Positions 8,651-17,970 are shown, counted from the first letter of the stretch. The stretch is DNA of 64,000 nucleotides from Halorussus salinisoli (GCA_005239435.1 SZNP01000004.1:248001-312000); one strand, 5' to 3'. Made by a program: numbers and translations. The notes: a model not told the origin generated them from the sequence alone.

Positions 8651-9856
8651 ATGGAGCGATTCACACGCCGCTCGGTGATTTCGAGCGGTCTCTCCGTCGC
8701 CCTCGGCGGTTACTCCGCGGTGAACCCGGGGGAACCGCCGACCAACCGGGGGTCGAGAACTGAGCCCCCGTCCTCCGACGGGCGAGACAGCCGCGACAGC
8801 GGTTCACCGCGATCCGCTACAACGGATGACCAGCGGTCCTCCCTCCCGCCGGTCGACATCCGGGGTGCGATCTACGTCCCGGCCCGCGCCTTCAATATTT
8901 ATCAGATGTGGGACGACTACGACCGCGAGGAGATCGAGCGCGACTTCGGCTACGCCGGCCGCGTGAACCTGAACGCGATCCGCACCTGGGTGAACTACGA
9001 GTACTGGAAGCAAGAGCCGGGTGCCTGCGCGGCGAAGCTCGAACACCTGCTGTCGACCGCCGCCGACGAGGGCCTACGAGTGCTGTTGATCCTGTTCGAG
9101 GGGATTGGGGGCGCGCCGACGCGCGACAACCTCACGGACACGGATCCGCGAACCGCGATGTCTATCGCCTCGCCTGGCCCCTCGGTCATCAAGAACCGAC
9201 GCCGGTGGGATGAACCCCGGCGGTTCGTGAACTGGGTGATGGACCGTCACGGTGACGATGAGCGGTTGCTCGGCATCGAAGTGATGAACGAACCCGGTTG
9301 GTTCAAGAACAAGCCAGCATTCACTCATAGCATGCTCAAGACGCTCAACCGACATCGGGGGAGCGTCCCGCTGACCGTCGGATCGACGAGCATGATCAAC
9401 AACATCGAGTATTACGATGAGGGGTGCGAGATCCTGCAGTTCCACTACAACTTCCCGATTAACGCGAGCGAGTTCACAGACGCGCTTCGGCAAATCGCCA
9501 TCGTCGATAGGTCCACGGCGGCACCCGTGTGGTTGACCGAGTGGCAGCGCATCCGCTCCGGACGTGGCGCACACGCCGCGCCAGCAGAGGACGAGCTAGT
9601 CCCGAATTACGCCTCGATGGCGCCGCATATCCATGCCGCAGGCTTCGGCAATTTCTTCTGGTCGCTAATGGTGAAACCGGCGTTCAATCGGTCGCAGCGG
9701 CACAAGGGCGTGCTCAACGGCTTATTCCACGAAGACGGTGCGGTATGGAGTCTAGACGACGCCCGGGCGATTAAAGCGATGTCGGGCGATTCAGAGTTCC
9801 ACGGGGAACAGCGACAGAAGTGGCCCGAGTGGGCCGAGGCCGTCAAGAACGGGTAG
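8651..9856 (+). CDS. Secreted GH5-like glycoside hydrolase
   Basis: This is 401 residues from ATG 8651. A Tat motif (TRRSVISSGLSVALGG, residues 4-20) is followed by a disordered Ser/Arg/Pro linker to about 65. The rest is a TIM-barrel domain with clan GH-A features: VMNEPG (about residues 213-218) supplies the acid/base Glu, and VWLTEWQ (about 296) supplies the nucleophile Glu. An RTWVNYEYW strand and FHYNFP support a GH5-type cellulase or mannanase fold. It should act outside the cell on a beta-linked polysaccharide, but the substrate cannot be told from sequence. Its 3' end overlaps that of the convergent beta-helix gene by 66 bases. Confidence 0.8.
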   Translation: MERFTRRSVISSGLSVALGGYSAVNPGEPPTNRGSRTEPPSSDGRDSRDSGSPRSATTDDQRSSLPPVDIRGAIYVPARAFNIYQMWDDYDREEIERDFGYAGRVNLNAIRTWVNYEYWKQEPGACAAKLEHLLSTAADEGLRVLLILFEGIGGAPTRDNLTDTDPRTAMSIASPGPSVIKNRRRWDEPRRFVNWVMDRHGDDERLLGIEVMNEPGWFKNKPAFTHSMLKTLNRHRGSVPLTVGSTSMINNIEYYDEGCEILQFHYNFPINASEFTDALRQIAIVDRSTAAPVWLTEWQRIRSGRGAHAAPAEDELVPNYASMAPHIHAAGFGNFFWSLMVKPAFNRSQRHKGVLNGLFHEDGAVWSLDDARAIKAMSGDSEFHGEQRQKWPEWAEAVKNG

Positions 9857-10522
9857 CGACGGTTGGGGCCCAGGCGGCCGCGTCGGCGCCGTCGTCGGTG
9901 AGCAACGTGACTCACCTTCCCGGACGACGTCGTCGGCATGGTTGGATTCGAACATCATATTCGTGAGTGATGTGCAGCGGGCGTTGTGAAGGTACACACC
10001 GATGAAGCCAGTTGAGGCAGTCGAGTCCCGAACCGTGACCTTCCAAGTGTTCTCCAGGTAGAACCCAAAGGTATTGCCGGTTGAGTTGACGTCACTGATT
10101 GTCACGTTGCTCGCGTTTCGGACGTATATCGCCCGGTTCCACTCGGTGATAGTGAGGTCAGTAACGGTCACGTTTTCGAGTTCACGTGACGAGGCGACCC
10201 GGACCGCAGTCGTGTCGGTCACTCCGAAACCATTCACGGTGTGGCCGTCACCGTCAAGGTGGACATCGCTCGCTTCGATTCGAATGCACGCCTCGGAGCT
10301 GAACGTGAAGTTGCGGCCCAGGTCAGCGTCTACGATGTCCCTCGTGAGTCGGTACGTGCCGGACTCCGAGACGGTCGTGCAGCCGGAAATTGTCTTCGAG
10401 GGCCCTGAAGCGGTGTCCACCCCCTGCGGGGAGACACCCGGAGCAGTCACTGGCTGTGCAACCCCCGAGCCCACTATGACAAGCATCCCTATCCAAACCA
10501 GATAGGGACCGCTACCGTGCAT
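9791..10522 (-). CDS. Secreted right-handed beta-helix (NosD-like) protein, C-terminus probably altered
   Basis: This 243-residue protein starts at ATG 10522 with a Sec-type signal (VWIGMLVIVGSGVAQPVTA). From about 45 to 195 it has parallel beta-helix rungs with characteristic DVHLDGDGHTVNGFG and repeated NVTVTDLTI, NVTISDVNSTGN and KVTVRDSTAS strands, as in NosD/CASH-domain proteins that bind or process carbohydrate. The last 45 residues are Pro/Leu-rich and antisense to the glycosidase gene, which suggests the original stop was lost or the gene was truncated by recombination. It may be surface-attached. No catalytic residue is evident. Confidence 0.7.
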   Translation of the reverse strand: MHGSGPYLVWIGMLVIVGSGVAQPVTAPGVSPQGVDTASGPSKTISGCTTVSESGTYRLTRDIVDADLGRNFTFSSEACIRIEASDVHLDGDGHTVNGFGVTDTTAVRVASSRELENVTVTDLTITEWNRAIYVRNASNVTISDVNSTGNTFGFYLENTWKVTVRDSTASTGFIGVYLHNARCTSLTNMMFESNHADDVVREGESRCSPTTAPTRPPGPQPSLPVLDGLGPLGPLLSLFPVEL

Positions 10523-10692
10523 GTGGCGAAGGAACCACGGTGCAGACCAAAAAGGAACGGGGCGTCCGCCTCAGCGGACGGCTGGGCCGATATCGTAGGC
10601 TATCGTCGGCCGGTCGCTCGCAGTGTCAATCTTCGAGTCTGCCGGCTATTGACGCTCGGTACCCGTAGTTTGCCAACTGGCGATATCCCGTA
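10523..10692. other. Short intergenic region
   Basis: 170 bases between two minus-strand genes. Nothing is supported beyond a probable promoter for the beta-helix gene. Confidence 0.4.
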
Positions 10693-12591
10693 TCACTGTC
10701 GAATCATGAGGTCTGGATGTTTATCGACCTCGACCCAACCGATAATTACGGACTGTTCGTGCGTGGTTGACGAAGGCGCCGAAATACGTGCGAAGAGGAT
10801 TTCAGTCGCGGCTGAATCCGGGGGTGACCCAAGTGCTAAGCCGTGTTTTGGCCGAGTCCCTCGTTTGCCGACGATGAAATCGACACGGTCGAATTCGACC
10901 GAATAGTAGAGTTGGAAGAGTACCGTTTGACCGTTCTTAATCGGTCTAATGGGTCGAGTAGTCACTTCTCCACTGCCATCCTCACGAACACCGATGACAG
11001 TTCCATCCCGGATTCGGTACCCGACGTATGCGGTTTCGAGAGCCCCCCAGAGAAGTTCGACCGTAGCGTCTTGCACTGCCTCGAACTTGACGTAGCACCG
11101 CCAGATACAGTTCGTCCACCCCCCGAGTACGGGGTCTTGCGTTTGCGTAAATCCTCGGCGTTTCCCGAGTAGAGCTCTGCTTTCGGTAGCCTTCGTATCA
11201 GTGGACTGGTCGTCAGTCACCGGTCGTGTAGTGAGCTCCACGCCACGGTCGGTGAGCGTGATTCGACCCGTTCCCGTCGTCTCTTGACTGAACCCGGCGA
11301 GGGAATCGAAGTGTGTCTCCCATCGGAGGTGCTTGTCGGGGTTGCGGAGATACGTGTCCTCCGAGAACTGCGCCGAGTGGGCACCGGTCGTAATCGTCAC
11401 GACTTCACGCGTGTCGGTCTCCGAATACGGTGTTTCGAGGCGAGCACGGCCATTCGGGTAGAGGTAGAGCAATCCGTAGGGCGTGTACGACGGATTCCAC
11501 TGGAGGCGATGAATCCACGGAACGTAGATGTGTCGCATCCCGTACGCCCGTTGTTCTCGAAGTTGGTCGAAGAACGGGTTCGGGTAAAATCCCTGATGAT
11601 TGGTAGACGTATTGCTGTCATGATGGCAATGACCGAAGAGACAACAGATCACGTTGTCGTACCGACTCAGGAGTTGTGCGACCTCCTCCTCGTTTCCTGC
11701 TCGGTCGTAGGCTTCGCCGTTCCCGATTGAAAGGGGTAAGTGAGAGAGGACGACGGTTGGTTTCCGGGTGGTTTGCAACTCGTTTTCCAACCAGCCGATC
11801 TCTGCCTGCGGGAACTGCGTGAACGCACGGTTCTTTTCGGAATAACCGTTATTGAGGACGAGAAGTTTTGCGACAGTGGTGTCAACACTGTACCACGTTT
11901 CCGCTGTTTGTGCAATTCCCCATGGCTCGTACGACCAATCTGCCCCCCAGTCCTCGGCGTTGCCGTACTCGTGATTCCCCCAGACCATATGGGTGGGCAT
12001 ATCCAGCGTTTCTTCCACGAGGGAACGAAATGCGGTGATTGCCGCCTGCGAGTCCGCGCGTGTCCCTTGCTCATGCGTCATGTCACCCATGAAAATGACG
12101 TGGTCAGCCTCCCAGTCGTTCATATGGCCAACGAACTCCGCCAATTTCTGTTCCGTCTGTTCAGCCCCGACTGCCCCCAGCCCCTTGTTACGGCCGGGGT
12201 AATGGGGATCAGCGAGGAGACCGATTTTTACGGGCGTTACAGCTAATTCGTCAGTAGTCAGAAATGGAGTTCCGAAGGAGCGTGTGTTCCACGTTGAGCC
12301 CGTCCCATAGTATTCGTAGCCGGTGTCGAGTGCCGTATACCGATGACCCTCTTGCGGAGAAACGTCCTCTTTGCCGGATTCTGGTCCATACCACTCAGAA
12401 GTAACTTCACGCGGCTGCTGTGGGGGTTTATCCCTTTCTTGGTCGTTGGCCTGTTCCGATTGCCGGGTTTCCCCCGGGCGAAGTGACGAACAGGAAACCG
12501 TAGCTCCGCTAGACTTCAAGAAATCACGCCGATTGAGTGACGGTTCCAGATTAATTCCCTCATCTGTCAAGCGATCCTTTTCCCCAGTCAT
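10693..12591 (-). CDS. Tat-exported calcineurin-like metallophosphoesterase
   Basis: This 632-residue protein starts at ATG 12591. A Tat motif (NRRDFLKSSGATVSCSS, about 21-37) directs export. The phosphoesterase motifs are in order: LLADPHYPG (about 127), FMGDMTHEQ (about 166), VWGNHEYG (about 203), VVLSHLPLS (about 280) and LFGHCHHDS (about 318). These residues bind the dinuclear metal site. After about residue 400 a second beta-sandwich-like domain (RITLTDRGVELTTRP, then QDATVELLWGALETAYVGY) may bind carbohydrate or attach to the surface. It probably hydrolyses phosphomono- or diesters outside the cell and may scavenge phosphate. It stands alone; no Pho-box-like site was identified. Confidence 0.85.
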   Translation of the reverse strand: MTGEKDRLTDEGINLEPSLNRRDFLKSSGATVSCSSLRPGETRQSEQANDQERDKPPQQPREVTSEWYGPESGKEDVSPQEGHRYTALDTGYEYYGTGSTWNTRSFGTPFLTTDELAVTPVKIGLLADPHYPGRNKGLGAVGAEQTEQKLAEFVGHMNDWEADHVIFMGDMTHEQGTRADSQAAITAFRSLVEETLDMPTHMVWGNHEYGNAEDWGADWSYEPWGIAQTAETWYSVDTTVAKLLVLNNGYSEKNRAFTQFPQAEIGWLENELQTTRKPTVVLSHLPLSIGNGEAYDRAGNEEEVAQLLSRYDNVICCLFGHCHHDSNTSTNHQGFYPNPFFDQLREQRAYGMRHIYVPWIHRLQWNPSYTPYGLLYLYPNGRARLETPYSETDTREVVTITTGAHSAQFSEDTYLRNPDKHLRWETHFDSLAGFSQETTGTGRITLTDRGVELTTRPVTDDQSTDTKATESRALLGKRRGFTQTQDPVLGGWTNCIWRCYVKFEAVQDATVELLWGALETAYVGYRIRDGTVIGVREDGSGEVTTRPIRPIKNGQTVLFQLYYSVEFDRVDFIVGKRGTRPKHGLALGSPPDSAATEILFARISAPSSTTHEQSVIIGWVEVDKHPDLMIRQ

Positions 12592-12892
12592 GAACTATCG
12601 TGTCGTCCGTCGTCTTCAAAACGGACGCTTAGCACCAAGCCGTCACCGAACTCAATAGTAATTTCGGCAGTCGGTCCTCGAAAAAGGACGAGAAAGTGAA
12701 CCACTCGAACTCTACCGATGACCATGGAAGGAATAGCCTGAAGGATGAAACCGCGATAACGTAAATACGTATCTCCGTTCTTAATCACGTAACATAGCTG
12801 TTATTCACCACACCTCTGTGGCGGTATCAACGTGTCTTCCCTCAGAAACCTTCCGTGAAGCCTAAGATTCGCATTATGGATAGCTCAGTGGT

Positions 12893-14128
12893 ATGGGATC
12901 CACCCTTCATTCGGGAGTAGGGGTACTCTTTGTCAGTGTTCTCTTCATTTCCGCGTCAGCCGTCATGGCCCTGCCTACCTCTTCTGAGGAGTCCTGTATT
13001 GGAACGATGACATCACCTGCAGACGGAACGACCGTTCTCAGCATTCAGGGCTATAACGAGAGTGGAAAACAACCCGCCAAGCTGGTTGGAGTCGGACCAC
13101 AGGGAGAGGTTCTGTGGGTCCACCACAATGCCGAGGAGTATGACGCCGTCTGGAGTTACGACGTCGACCCGATGGAAAACGGGAATCTCTTCGTCACGGC
13201 GGCCATCCGAGATAGGAAAACAGTCGTCTACGAATTCAATCCTCGGACCCAGAAGACGGTGTGGGAGACCAGATTCGACATCGCCGACACGCATGATGCC
13301 GATCTCATTAATAATGGAACGGAGATTCTCGTCGCAAACATGCGGAACTACAATGAGACGACGGAGGAGAACGATGCTCGGATTTTCGTCTATAACCGGT
13401 CGCAGGAGAAAATCGTCTGGGAGTGGCAGTTCGACGAGCAGACCACGTTCACGAAGCAACAGGGTGCACCGTACGAGAGAGCATGGACGCACGTCAACGA
13501 TGTCGATAAGATTGGGCCGGGAGAATATCTGATTTCGCCACGGAACTTCGACCAAGCCATCGTTGTCAATCGATCGACGAAGCGTATCGAAATGCGTCTG
13601 GGGGCGGATAACGATTACACGATTTTGAACCGACCGCACAACCCCGACTACCTCGAGAGCGCAAACGACACGCCCACGCTACTCGTCGCAGACAGCACCA
13701 ACAACCGCATCGTGGAATACGCCAATCCAGACTGTGACCTGACTGACGGTCACGGGTGGACCCGGACGTGGACACTTACCGGCGACCTGAAATGGCCGAG
13801 AGATGCGGACCGCCTTGCGAACGGAAACACGCTGATAGCAGACACGAAGAACCATCGTGTAATCGAAGTTACGCCAACCGGTAGAATCGTCTGGGAAGTT
13901 GCTGCGCCCTGGTTAGTCTACGACGTTGCCCGCGTTACGAACCCGGGGGAAAGTGGTGGCCCAACGATTCAGGATCAGAACGCTACCGGGTCTTATGAGA
14001 CAAGGCCGAATAGTTCATTCTCACACTCTGAGCTTGTCGAGTGCCACCAGCTGCTTCAATCCATCAACGGGCACGCCGAGAAATCCGCCAGAACTAGTCA
14101 TAGAGAATCGGCGGAAGAGTTTGAGTGA
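12893..14128 (+). CDS. Secreted arylsulfotransferase-like beta-propeller protein
   Basis: This is 411 residues from ATG 12893, with a Sec-type signal (VLFVSVLFISASAVMALP). Repeated propeller blades carry the family's pattern GNLFVTAA, HDADLINNGTEILVAN, WTHVNDVDKIGPGEYLISPR, NPDYLESANDTPTLLVADS and NGNTLIADTKNHRVIEV. The His-containing THVNDV and RPHNPDY segments are those that line the active site in aryl-sulfate sulfotransferases. The haloarchaeal members are often annotated as arylsulfotransferase or PQQ-like without demonstrated activity. The last 55 residues (polar, after VARVTNPG) look like a replaced or disordered tail. It probably acts at the cell surface. Confidence 0.75.
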   Translation: MGSTLHSGVGVLFVSVLFISASAVMALPTSSEESCIGTMTSPADGTTVLSIQGYNESGKQPAKLVGVGPQGEVLWVHHNAEEYDAVWSYDVDPMENGNLFVTAAIRDRKTVVYEFNPRTQKTVWETRFDIADTHDADLINNGTEILVANMRNYNETTEENDARIFVYNRSQEKIVWEWQFDEQTTFTKQQGAPYERAWTHVNDVDKIGPGEYLISPRNFDQAIVVNRSTKRIEMRLGADNDYTILNRPHNPDYLESANDTPTLLVADSTNNRIVEYANPDCDLTDGHGWTRTWTLTGDLKWPRDADRLANGNTLIADTKNHRVIEVTPTGRIVWEVAAPWLVYDVARVTNPGESGGPTIQDQNATGSYETRPNSSFSHSELVECHQLLQSINGHAEKSARTSHRESAEEFE

Positions 14129-14243
14129 GGTTCAAGGGACACACCGTGGATTTGCTCTTGGACCGGTTTCCCTAGTGTTTGACGCGCTAGGTAATTGATT
14201 CACACCACCAACTCGCCAGTCTGGTCATCGCCAGCGTGATAGA

Positions 14244-14331
14244 TACGCGCCCTCTATTCAGCACGGCGTTTTTGACTGAATTCCGGCATGTCGAAGAAGC
14301 CCGTGCAAGATATAGAGGGTATATCTTGCAC
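14244..14331. repeat. MITE-like hairpin element
   Basis: The left arm is the CGCGCCCTCTATTCAGCAC unit (from 14246). The right end is a perfect 12-base inverted repeat, GTGCAAGATATA and its complement TATATCTTGCAC, around a five-base loop (14303-14331). A second copy of the same order lies at 18541-18617, where the right palindrome is cut short. It sits immediately downstream of the SDR gene at 14352 (minus) and may also act as a terminator. Confidence 0.7.
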
Positions 14332-14351
14332 GATTCACGTTCGGCGAAGAG

Positions 14352-15158
14352 TCATTCCTTTTCCCAGTAATCTTTCGCTGTTGCTGCTACCCTCGTTTTC
14401 GGAAGTATCCGTGGCAGGTGGTGCCTCAATTTCTCCTTGATTCCTCCCGGTACTACCACTGTTTGTCCCTGTTGGAGACCGTTATAGCCGGTTTTTGCGA
14501 CTGTCTCTGGATCGAGAAGGTCCTTCTCGGGCAACGCCGAATGCTGCAACCCACCCCTTTTGAGGACTGAGGTATCGGTTTCTCCCGGACACAGAACTGA
14601 TACCGTGATGCCGTCTTCGGCGAGTTCATTGGCGAGCGCAACCGAAAACGAAAGCACATAACTCTTCGTCGCCGCGTAGATGGCCGCCTTTGGAATCGGA
14701 TACATGCCCGCGAGTGAGGAGACGTTGAGGATTTGTCCCTCCCCACGCTCACACATGGGCCTGACGAAAAGTCTGGTCAATTCTGTGACTGTGACGAGGT
14801 TCAACTGAACTAATTCTCGGACTCGTTCCAGGTCGGTTTCGGAAAACCGTCCATATATCGCAAACCCTGCGTTATTGACGAGCGTGTCAACGTGAATATC
14901 CTCTGCACTGACCGCCTCGTAGAGTTCTTCGGCCGCCCCCGGAACGGACAAATCCTTCGCGATCACGGTCGCCGTAATGTTGTGAGCATCCTCAAGTTCG
15001 GCGCAAATTTGCTCCAGTCGGTCTTGGCTCCGGGCAACCAGCACAACATCGTATCCATCGCTCGTAAACAGTTTAGTTAATTCGTGCCCGATCCCCCAGG
15101 ATGCGCCGGTGATGAGAGCGGTTCGGTTGTGTTCGGCAGTACGCTGTGTTGCTGTCAT
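14352..15158 (-). CDS. Short-chain dehydrogenase/reductase
   Basis: This is 268 residues from ATG 15158. The Rossmann motif ITGASWGIGHEL (about 16-27), VNNAGFAIYG (about 92-101), the catalytic Ser in NVSSLAGMYP and Tyr/Lys in IYAATKS (YxxxK) are all present. It is a classical SDR, related to the group that includes haloarchaeal DltE-like and diacetyl-reductase-like proteins. It probably reduces or oxidises a hydrophobic alcohol or ketone with NAD(P)H. It is flanked by MITE-like elements on both sides (14244-14331 and 15240-15315) and has no operon partner, so its role is unknown. Confidence 0.85.
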   Translation of the reverse strand: MTATQRTAEHNRTALITGASWGIGHELTKLFTSDGYDVVLVARSQDRLEQICAELEDAHNITATVIAKDLSVPGAAEELYEAVSAEDIHVDTLVNNAGFAIYGRFSETDLERVRELVQLNLVTVTELTRLFVRPMCERGEGQILNVSSLAGMYPIPKAAIYAATKSYVLSFSVALANELAEDGITVSVLCPGETDTSVLKRGGLQHSALPEKDLLDPETVAKTGYNGLQQGQTVVVPGGIKEKLRHHLPRILPKTRVAATAKDYWEKE

Positions 15159-15239
15159 TGTGGCCCCCTCTACGTCTTCACTGTGGCCGCTAGTTATTAG
15201 TTACCACATACCACTGACTATTGGCTTTGATGATGAATT

Positions 15240-15315
15240 CGCGCCCTCTATTCAGCACGCACCACAACGACTTACCCAATAACTGTCAAAAACGCCGTGC
15301 TGAATAGAGGGCGCG
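15240..15315. repeat. Perfect 76-bp hairpin MITE
   Basis: CGCGCCCTCTATTCAGCAC at 15240-15258 and its exact reverse complement at 15297-15315 enclose 38 bases. The arms are 19 bases long with no mismatch. The inner 15 bases are the same CTATTCAGCAC terminus used by the other repeats of this window. A degenerate relative with similar core (CGACTTACCCA) is at 16964-17040. No coding capacity. Confidence 0.85.
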
Positions 15316-15460
15316 TATCTATCAATCGGTGTTAATCGAATCCCGAGTTCAGTGGATCATGGTAATACTTAACAATATATCCATAGAAGAACCCCACCAA
15401 TTCTCATGGCCAAGCGGGAGGGACCTGGCAGAAATATCGCCACTCTCCCCTGTTCGGTAA

Positions 15461-16663
15461 CTAAGACTTAATAGGAGTGCCGTCCGACCCGAGGACCCAC
15501 CACGCGTCGTTGACGCCCTGCCCATTGGCGTCACCTGGCTCTTCATCCCTGGCGAAGTAATACAGCGGCCATCCGTTCGCGGCGACTTGGGTCGACCCGT
15601 CCTCGCGTTCGAACGTCGTGAGTTCGGCCTCGACCTGTTCGCCAGCGGTGGGCTCACCCTCAACGGTGAGCGCCGGCCACGCCTCGGCACAGCTGCCGGA
15701 ACACGAGCTTTCGCCCGCGCCTTGAGTGTCGTTGTCGAACATGTACAGCGTCATCTCGTCCGGGCCGACCAAGATACTACCATGCTCAGAGTGTTCGCGG
15801 ACCTGGACGGTCGCCGCCGCTTCGTCGGCCTCCGGGAGTGTATCAGGATAGCGATCGATATCGCCGAGCACAGCTTCGAATGACACTGTCCCCTGGTCTT
15901 GAATCCGCGATACGTCAAGCGAGGGGGCGTCGAGGACCTCTTGCGGTGTCAGCCACGCCCACTCGGCGCCGTCGTTCTGCTCGCTGAACTCGTTGAGTTC
16001 GAATTCGAGCCCCGCTGGCTCCCATGGTGGGAAGGGATCGCCTTCCTCCCAAGTCTCCCAACTCTCCGCAACGGAGTCTGGCTGATCACCCTCGTCGGCA
16101 TCGCCAACGACTAACCGCATGTTCATCCCGAACACGTGATGGGGCGAACAGAACAGGTCGTACACGCCCGCTTCCTCGAACCGGTAGAGCCAGGCGCCGT
16201 CGACGTTCACGACTGGCGAGGAGAACGGCGGCACACCGTCGGGCACCCGCCGTTGGAAGCCGTGCCCGGGATGGTAGGCTGTGATGGTGTGCTCCGGGGA
16301 GTCGTACGTGAACTGGACGATATCGCCGGGATCCACGTGCAAGCCCGTTGGCTCGAAGTGGGCATAGAACGATGCGTGGCCGCTCTCTGGGTCGTTCAAC
16401 ACGATGTGAAGTTCGACTTCGTGATCCGGCTGGAGGTCCGCTGGGACGTCCTTGGCGTCCGGCGTCGGGTAACCGTACAGCGCGTCGATCTGGGCCTCGT
16501 CGGTTGACGGCGTCGTTTCTTGGGCTGTTGTTCTGGTGGTGCCGAGCGAAAGCGCAGCCCCTACACCGAGCGCTTTCAGGAGCGGTCGCCGCTCGACGCC
16601 GGGCCACTCGCCTGTCGTTCCGTTGGTTGATTCCTCGGTCGTTTCCTCGTCGGGTGGTGTCAT
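15461..16663 (-). CDS. Tat-exported cupredoxin fused to a COG4315-type domain
   Basis: This 400-residue protein starts at ATG 16663. A Tat-like signal (ERRPLLKALGVGAALSLG, about 25-42) leads to a plastocyanin/halocyanin-like domain (about 60-190). The blue-copper ligands are visible: His in SPEHTITAYH, then Cys-His-Met in YDLFCSPHHVFGMNM. The C-terminal part (about 285-400) has the secreted repeat motif of COG4315-type proteins, TLYMFDNDTQGAGESSCSGS with a Cys-xxx-Cys pair, followed by GWPLYYFARDEEPGDANGQG and a WWVL strand. The first domain should carry electrons at the surface; the second has no established function. It has no operon partner. Confidence 0.85.
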   Translation of the reverse strand: MTPPDEETTEESTNGTTGEWPGVERRPLLKALGVGAALSLGTTRTTAQETTPSTDEAQIDALYGYPTPDAKDVPADLQPDHEVELHIVLNDPESGHASFYAHFEPTGLHVDPGDIVQFTYDSPEHTITAYHPGHGFQRRVPDGVPPFSSPVVNVDGAWLYRFEEAGVYDLFCSPHHVFGMNMRLVVGDADEGDQPDSVAESWETWEEGDPFPPWEPAGLEFELNEFSEQNDGAEWAWLTPQEVLDAPSLDVSRIQDQGTVSFEAVLGDIDRYPDTLPEADEAAATVQVREHSEHGSILVGPDEMTLYMFDNDTQGAGESSCSGSCAEAWPALTVEGEPTAGEQVEAELTTFEREDGSTQVAANGWPLYYFARDEEPGDANGQGVNDAWWVLGSDGTPIKS

Positions 16664-16963
16664 TGCAAATCTCCCCTAGTTCAGTTACTCCGCGCTGCCT
16701 CGAATCCATCAACACAAGCAAATACAAATGTGTGTTATTGTTTAGCAATATCACGAATACGTTACTCAGGTAGGTTGAGGGGTGTAGGGACAGTAATGGC
16801 AATTACTTTAATATAAGCAGATTTAGAATTTGGTTGCGGTTTTCCATCCCTACCGCGGTAATCTCCAATGCAGTTTGGTAATCAAGTCAAAAAAGTGGTG
16901 TGAAGTACTTGGAGATATTGGACTAGTTTGAGAACAATTGTATTCCTGGACCGTCTGATGAAT

Positions 16964-17115
16964 ACAGCCGCCGTATTCAGCACGACAGCTACCGACCTAC
17001 CCACATGCTATCAGAAACGGCGTGCTGAATAGAGGGCGCGAGTGCAGCAACGATAGGCCGTAGTGGCTTTTTTGAAACCCGCACAGAGTGATAGGTTTCT
17101 ACGGGCGTGATGAAT
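16964..17115. repeat. Degraded MITE-like element and a second terminal segment
   Basis: At 16964-17040 an imperfect hairpin of the 15240-15315 type ends in GTGCTGAATAGAGGGCGCG (17022-17040); its left arm is mutated (CCGCCGTATTCAGCAC, 16968-16983). It is followed at 17064-17105 by a TTGAAACCC, GTGATAGGTTTCT, GTGATGAATACAG series, which is the same order as the end segment at 3040-3098. The two are abutting pieces of the family. Confidence 0.6.
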
Positions 17116-17190
17116 ACAGCTGTTTTGTCCTGAACGTACTGGACGGCAGTGACCGGTTCGATTTTCAACTCAGCATCAGAAATTTCCGTC

Positions 17191-17932
17191 ATGTCTGACC
17201 GGCCGCCGACGAGCGTCCTCCTGTCGACGACGAGGTGGGCCGACGAATGCGCGGAGTTGGCCGCTCAACTCGGGGACAGCGACGAACTCCTAGTCGTCCA
17301 CGACGGCGAGGACGACCCTGAACCTGGAGCCCGGGGACTACATCATCGAGTGCTACATGAAAGACGAGGATAGAGAGCTTCATTCCTACAACGGGATGGT
17401 AGACCAGTTCACTGTCACCGACGAACGGAACGGGGTGGAGCCAGAGGCAACGATCGAACTCTCACTCTCGTCGGTCGACACTAGTGACGACGAGGAGAGC
17501 AGAGGTAGAATCGACGTTGACGAAGATGTGCGGGGCGGCCAGCACACGGTGGCAGTGCACTTCGAGGATTCGCAGGTGTACCCGACCGGCGTGGGACACG
17601 ACGTTCACCTGATCTGTCTCGACGAAACCACGAGCATCGACGACGTGAACGGTTGGATGGATTGGAGGGACCCGAATAAACTCGTCTCCGACGGGACCGA
17701 GCCGGGCACGTTTCTGGGCGGCGTCCAAAACATCTCAACGCCGGAACTGATGGGTAGAACAGACAGCGATGGCCAAGGAGACGATGGCGGTGACGGCAAT
17801 GGGGGTGAACCCGTAACGGCGTACGTCCACGTGGACCTGAACCCGGGTGCCTACGCCTGGGTCTCCGAAGTGCCCAGGCCTACCGATAAAGGCTTGCTGA
17901 AACCATTCATCGTCCCGTTCGAGCAGAGTTGA
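17191..17932 (+). pseudogene. Chimeric pseudogene: glycosyltransferase start joined to a secreted-protein fragment
   Basis: From ATG 17191 the first about 40 residues (PTSVLLSTTRWADECAELAA, then DSDELLVVHDGEDD) look like the N-terminus of a haloarchaeal glycosyltransferase. The frame then breaks at about 17311-17318. A +1 frame continues to the TGA at 17930 with LNLEPGDYIIECYMKDEDRE and ends NPGAYAWVSEVPRPTDKGLL, which looks like the C-terminal two-thirds of a secreted cupredoxin-like or DUF protein. The two parts share microhomology at the join (GACGACCCTGAACCTGG). Neither half is complete, so this is a recombination product. A short protein could start at an internal codon (17357). Confidence 0.5.
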
Positions 17933-17970
17933 GAGTGACGCACCGAACCCGAGACCCCCTCGTTCCTCAT

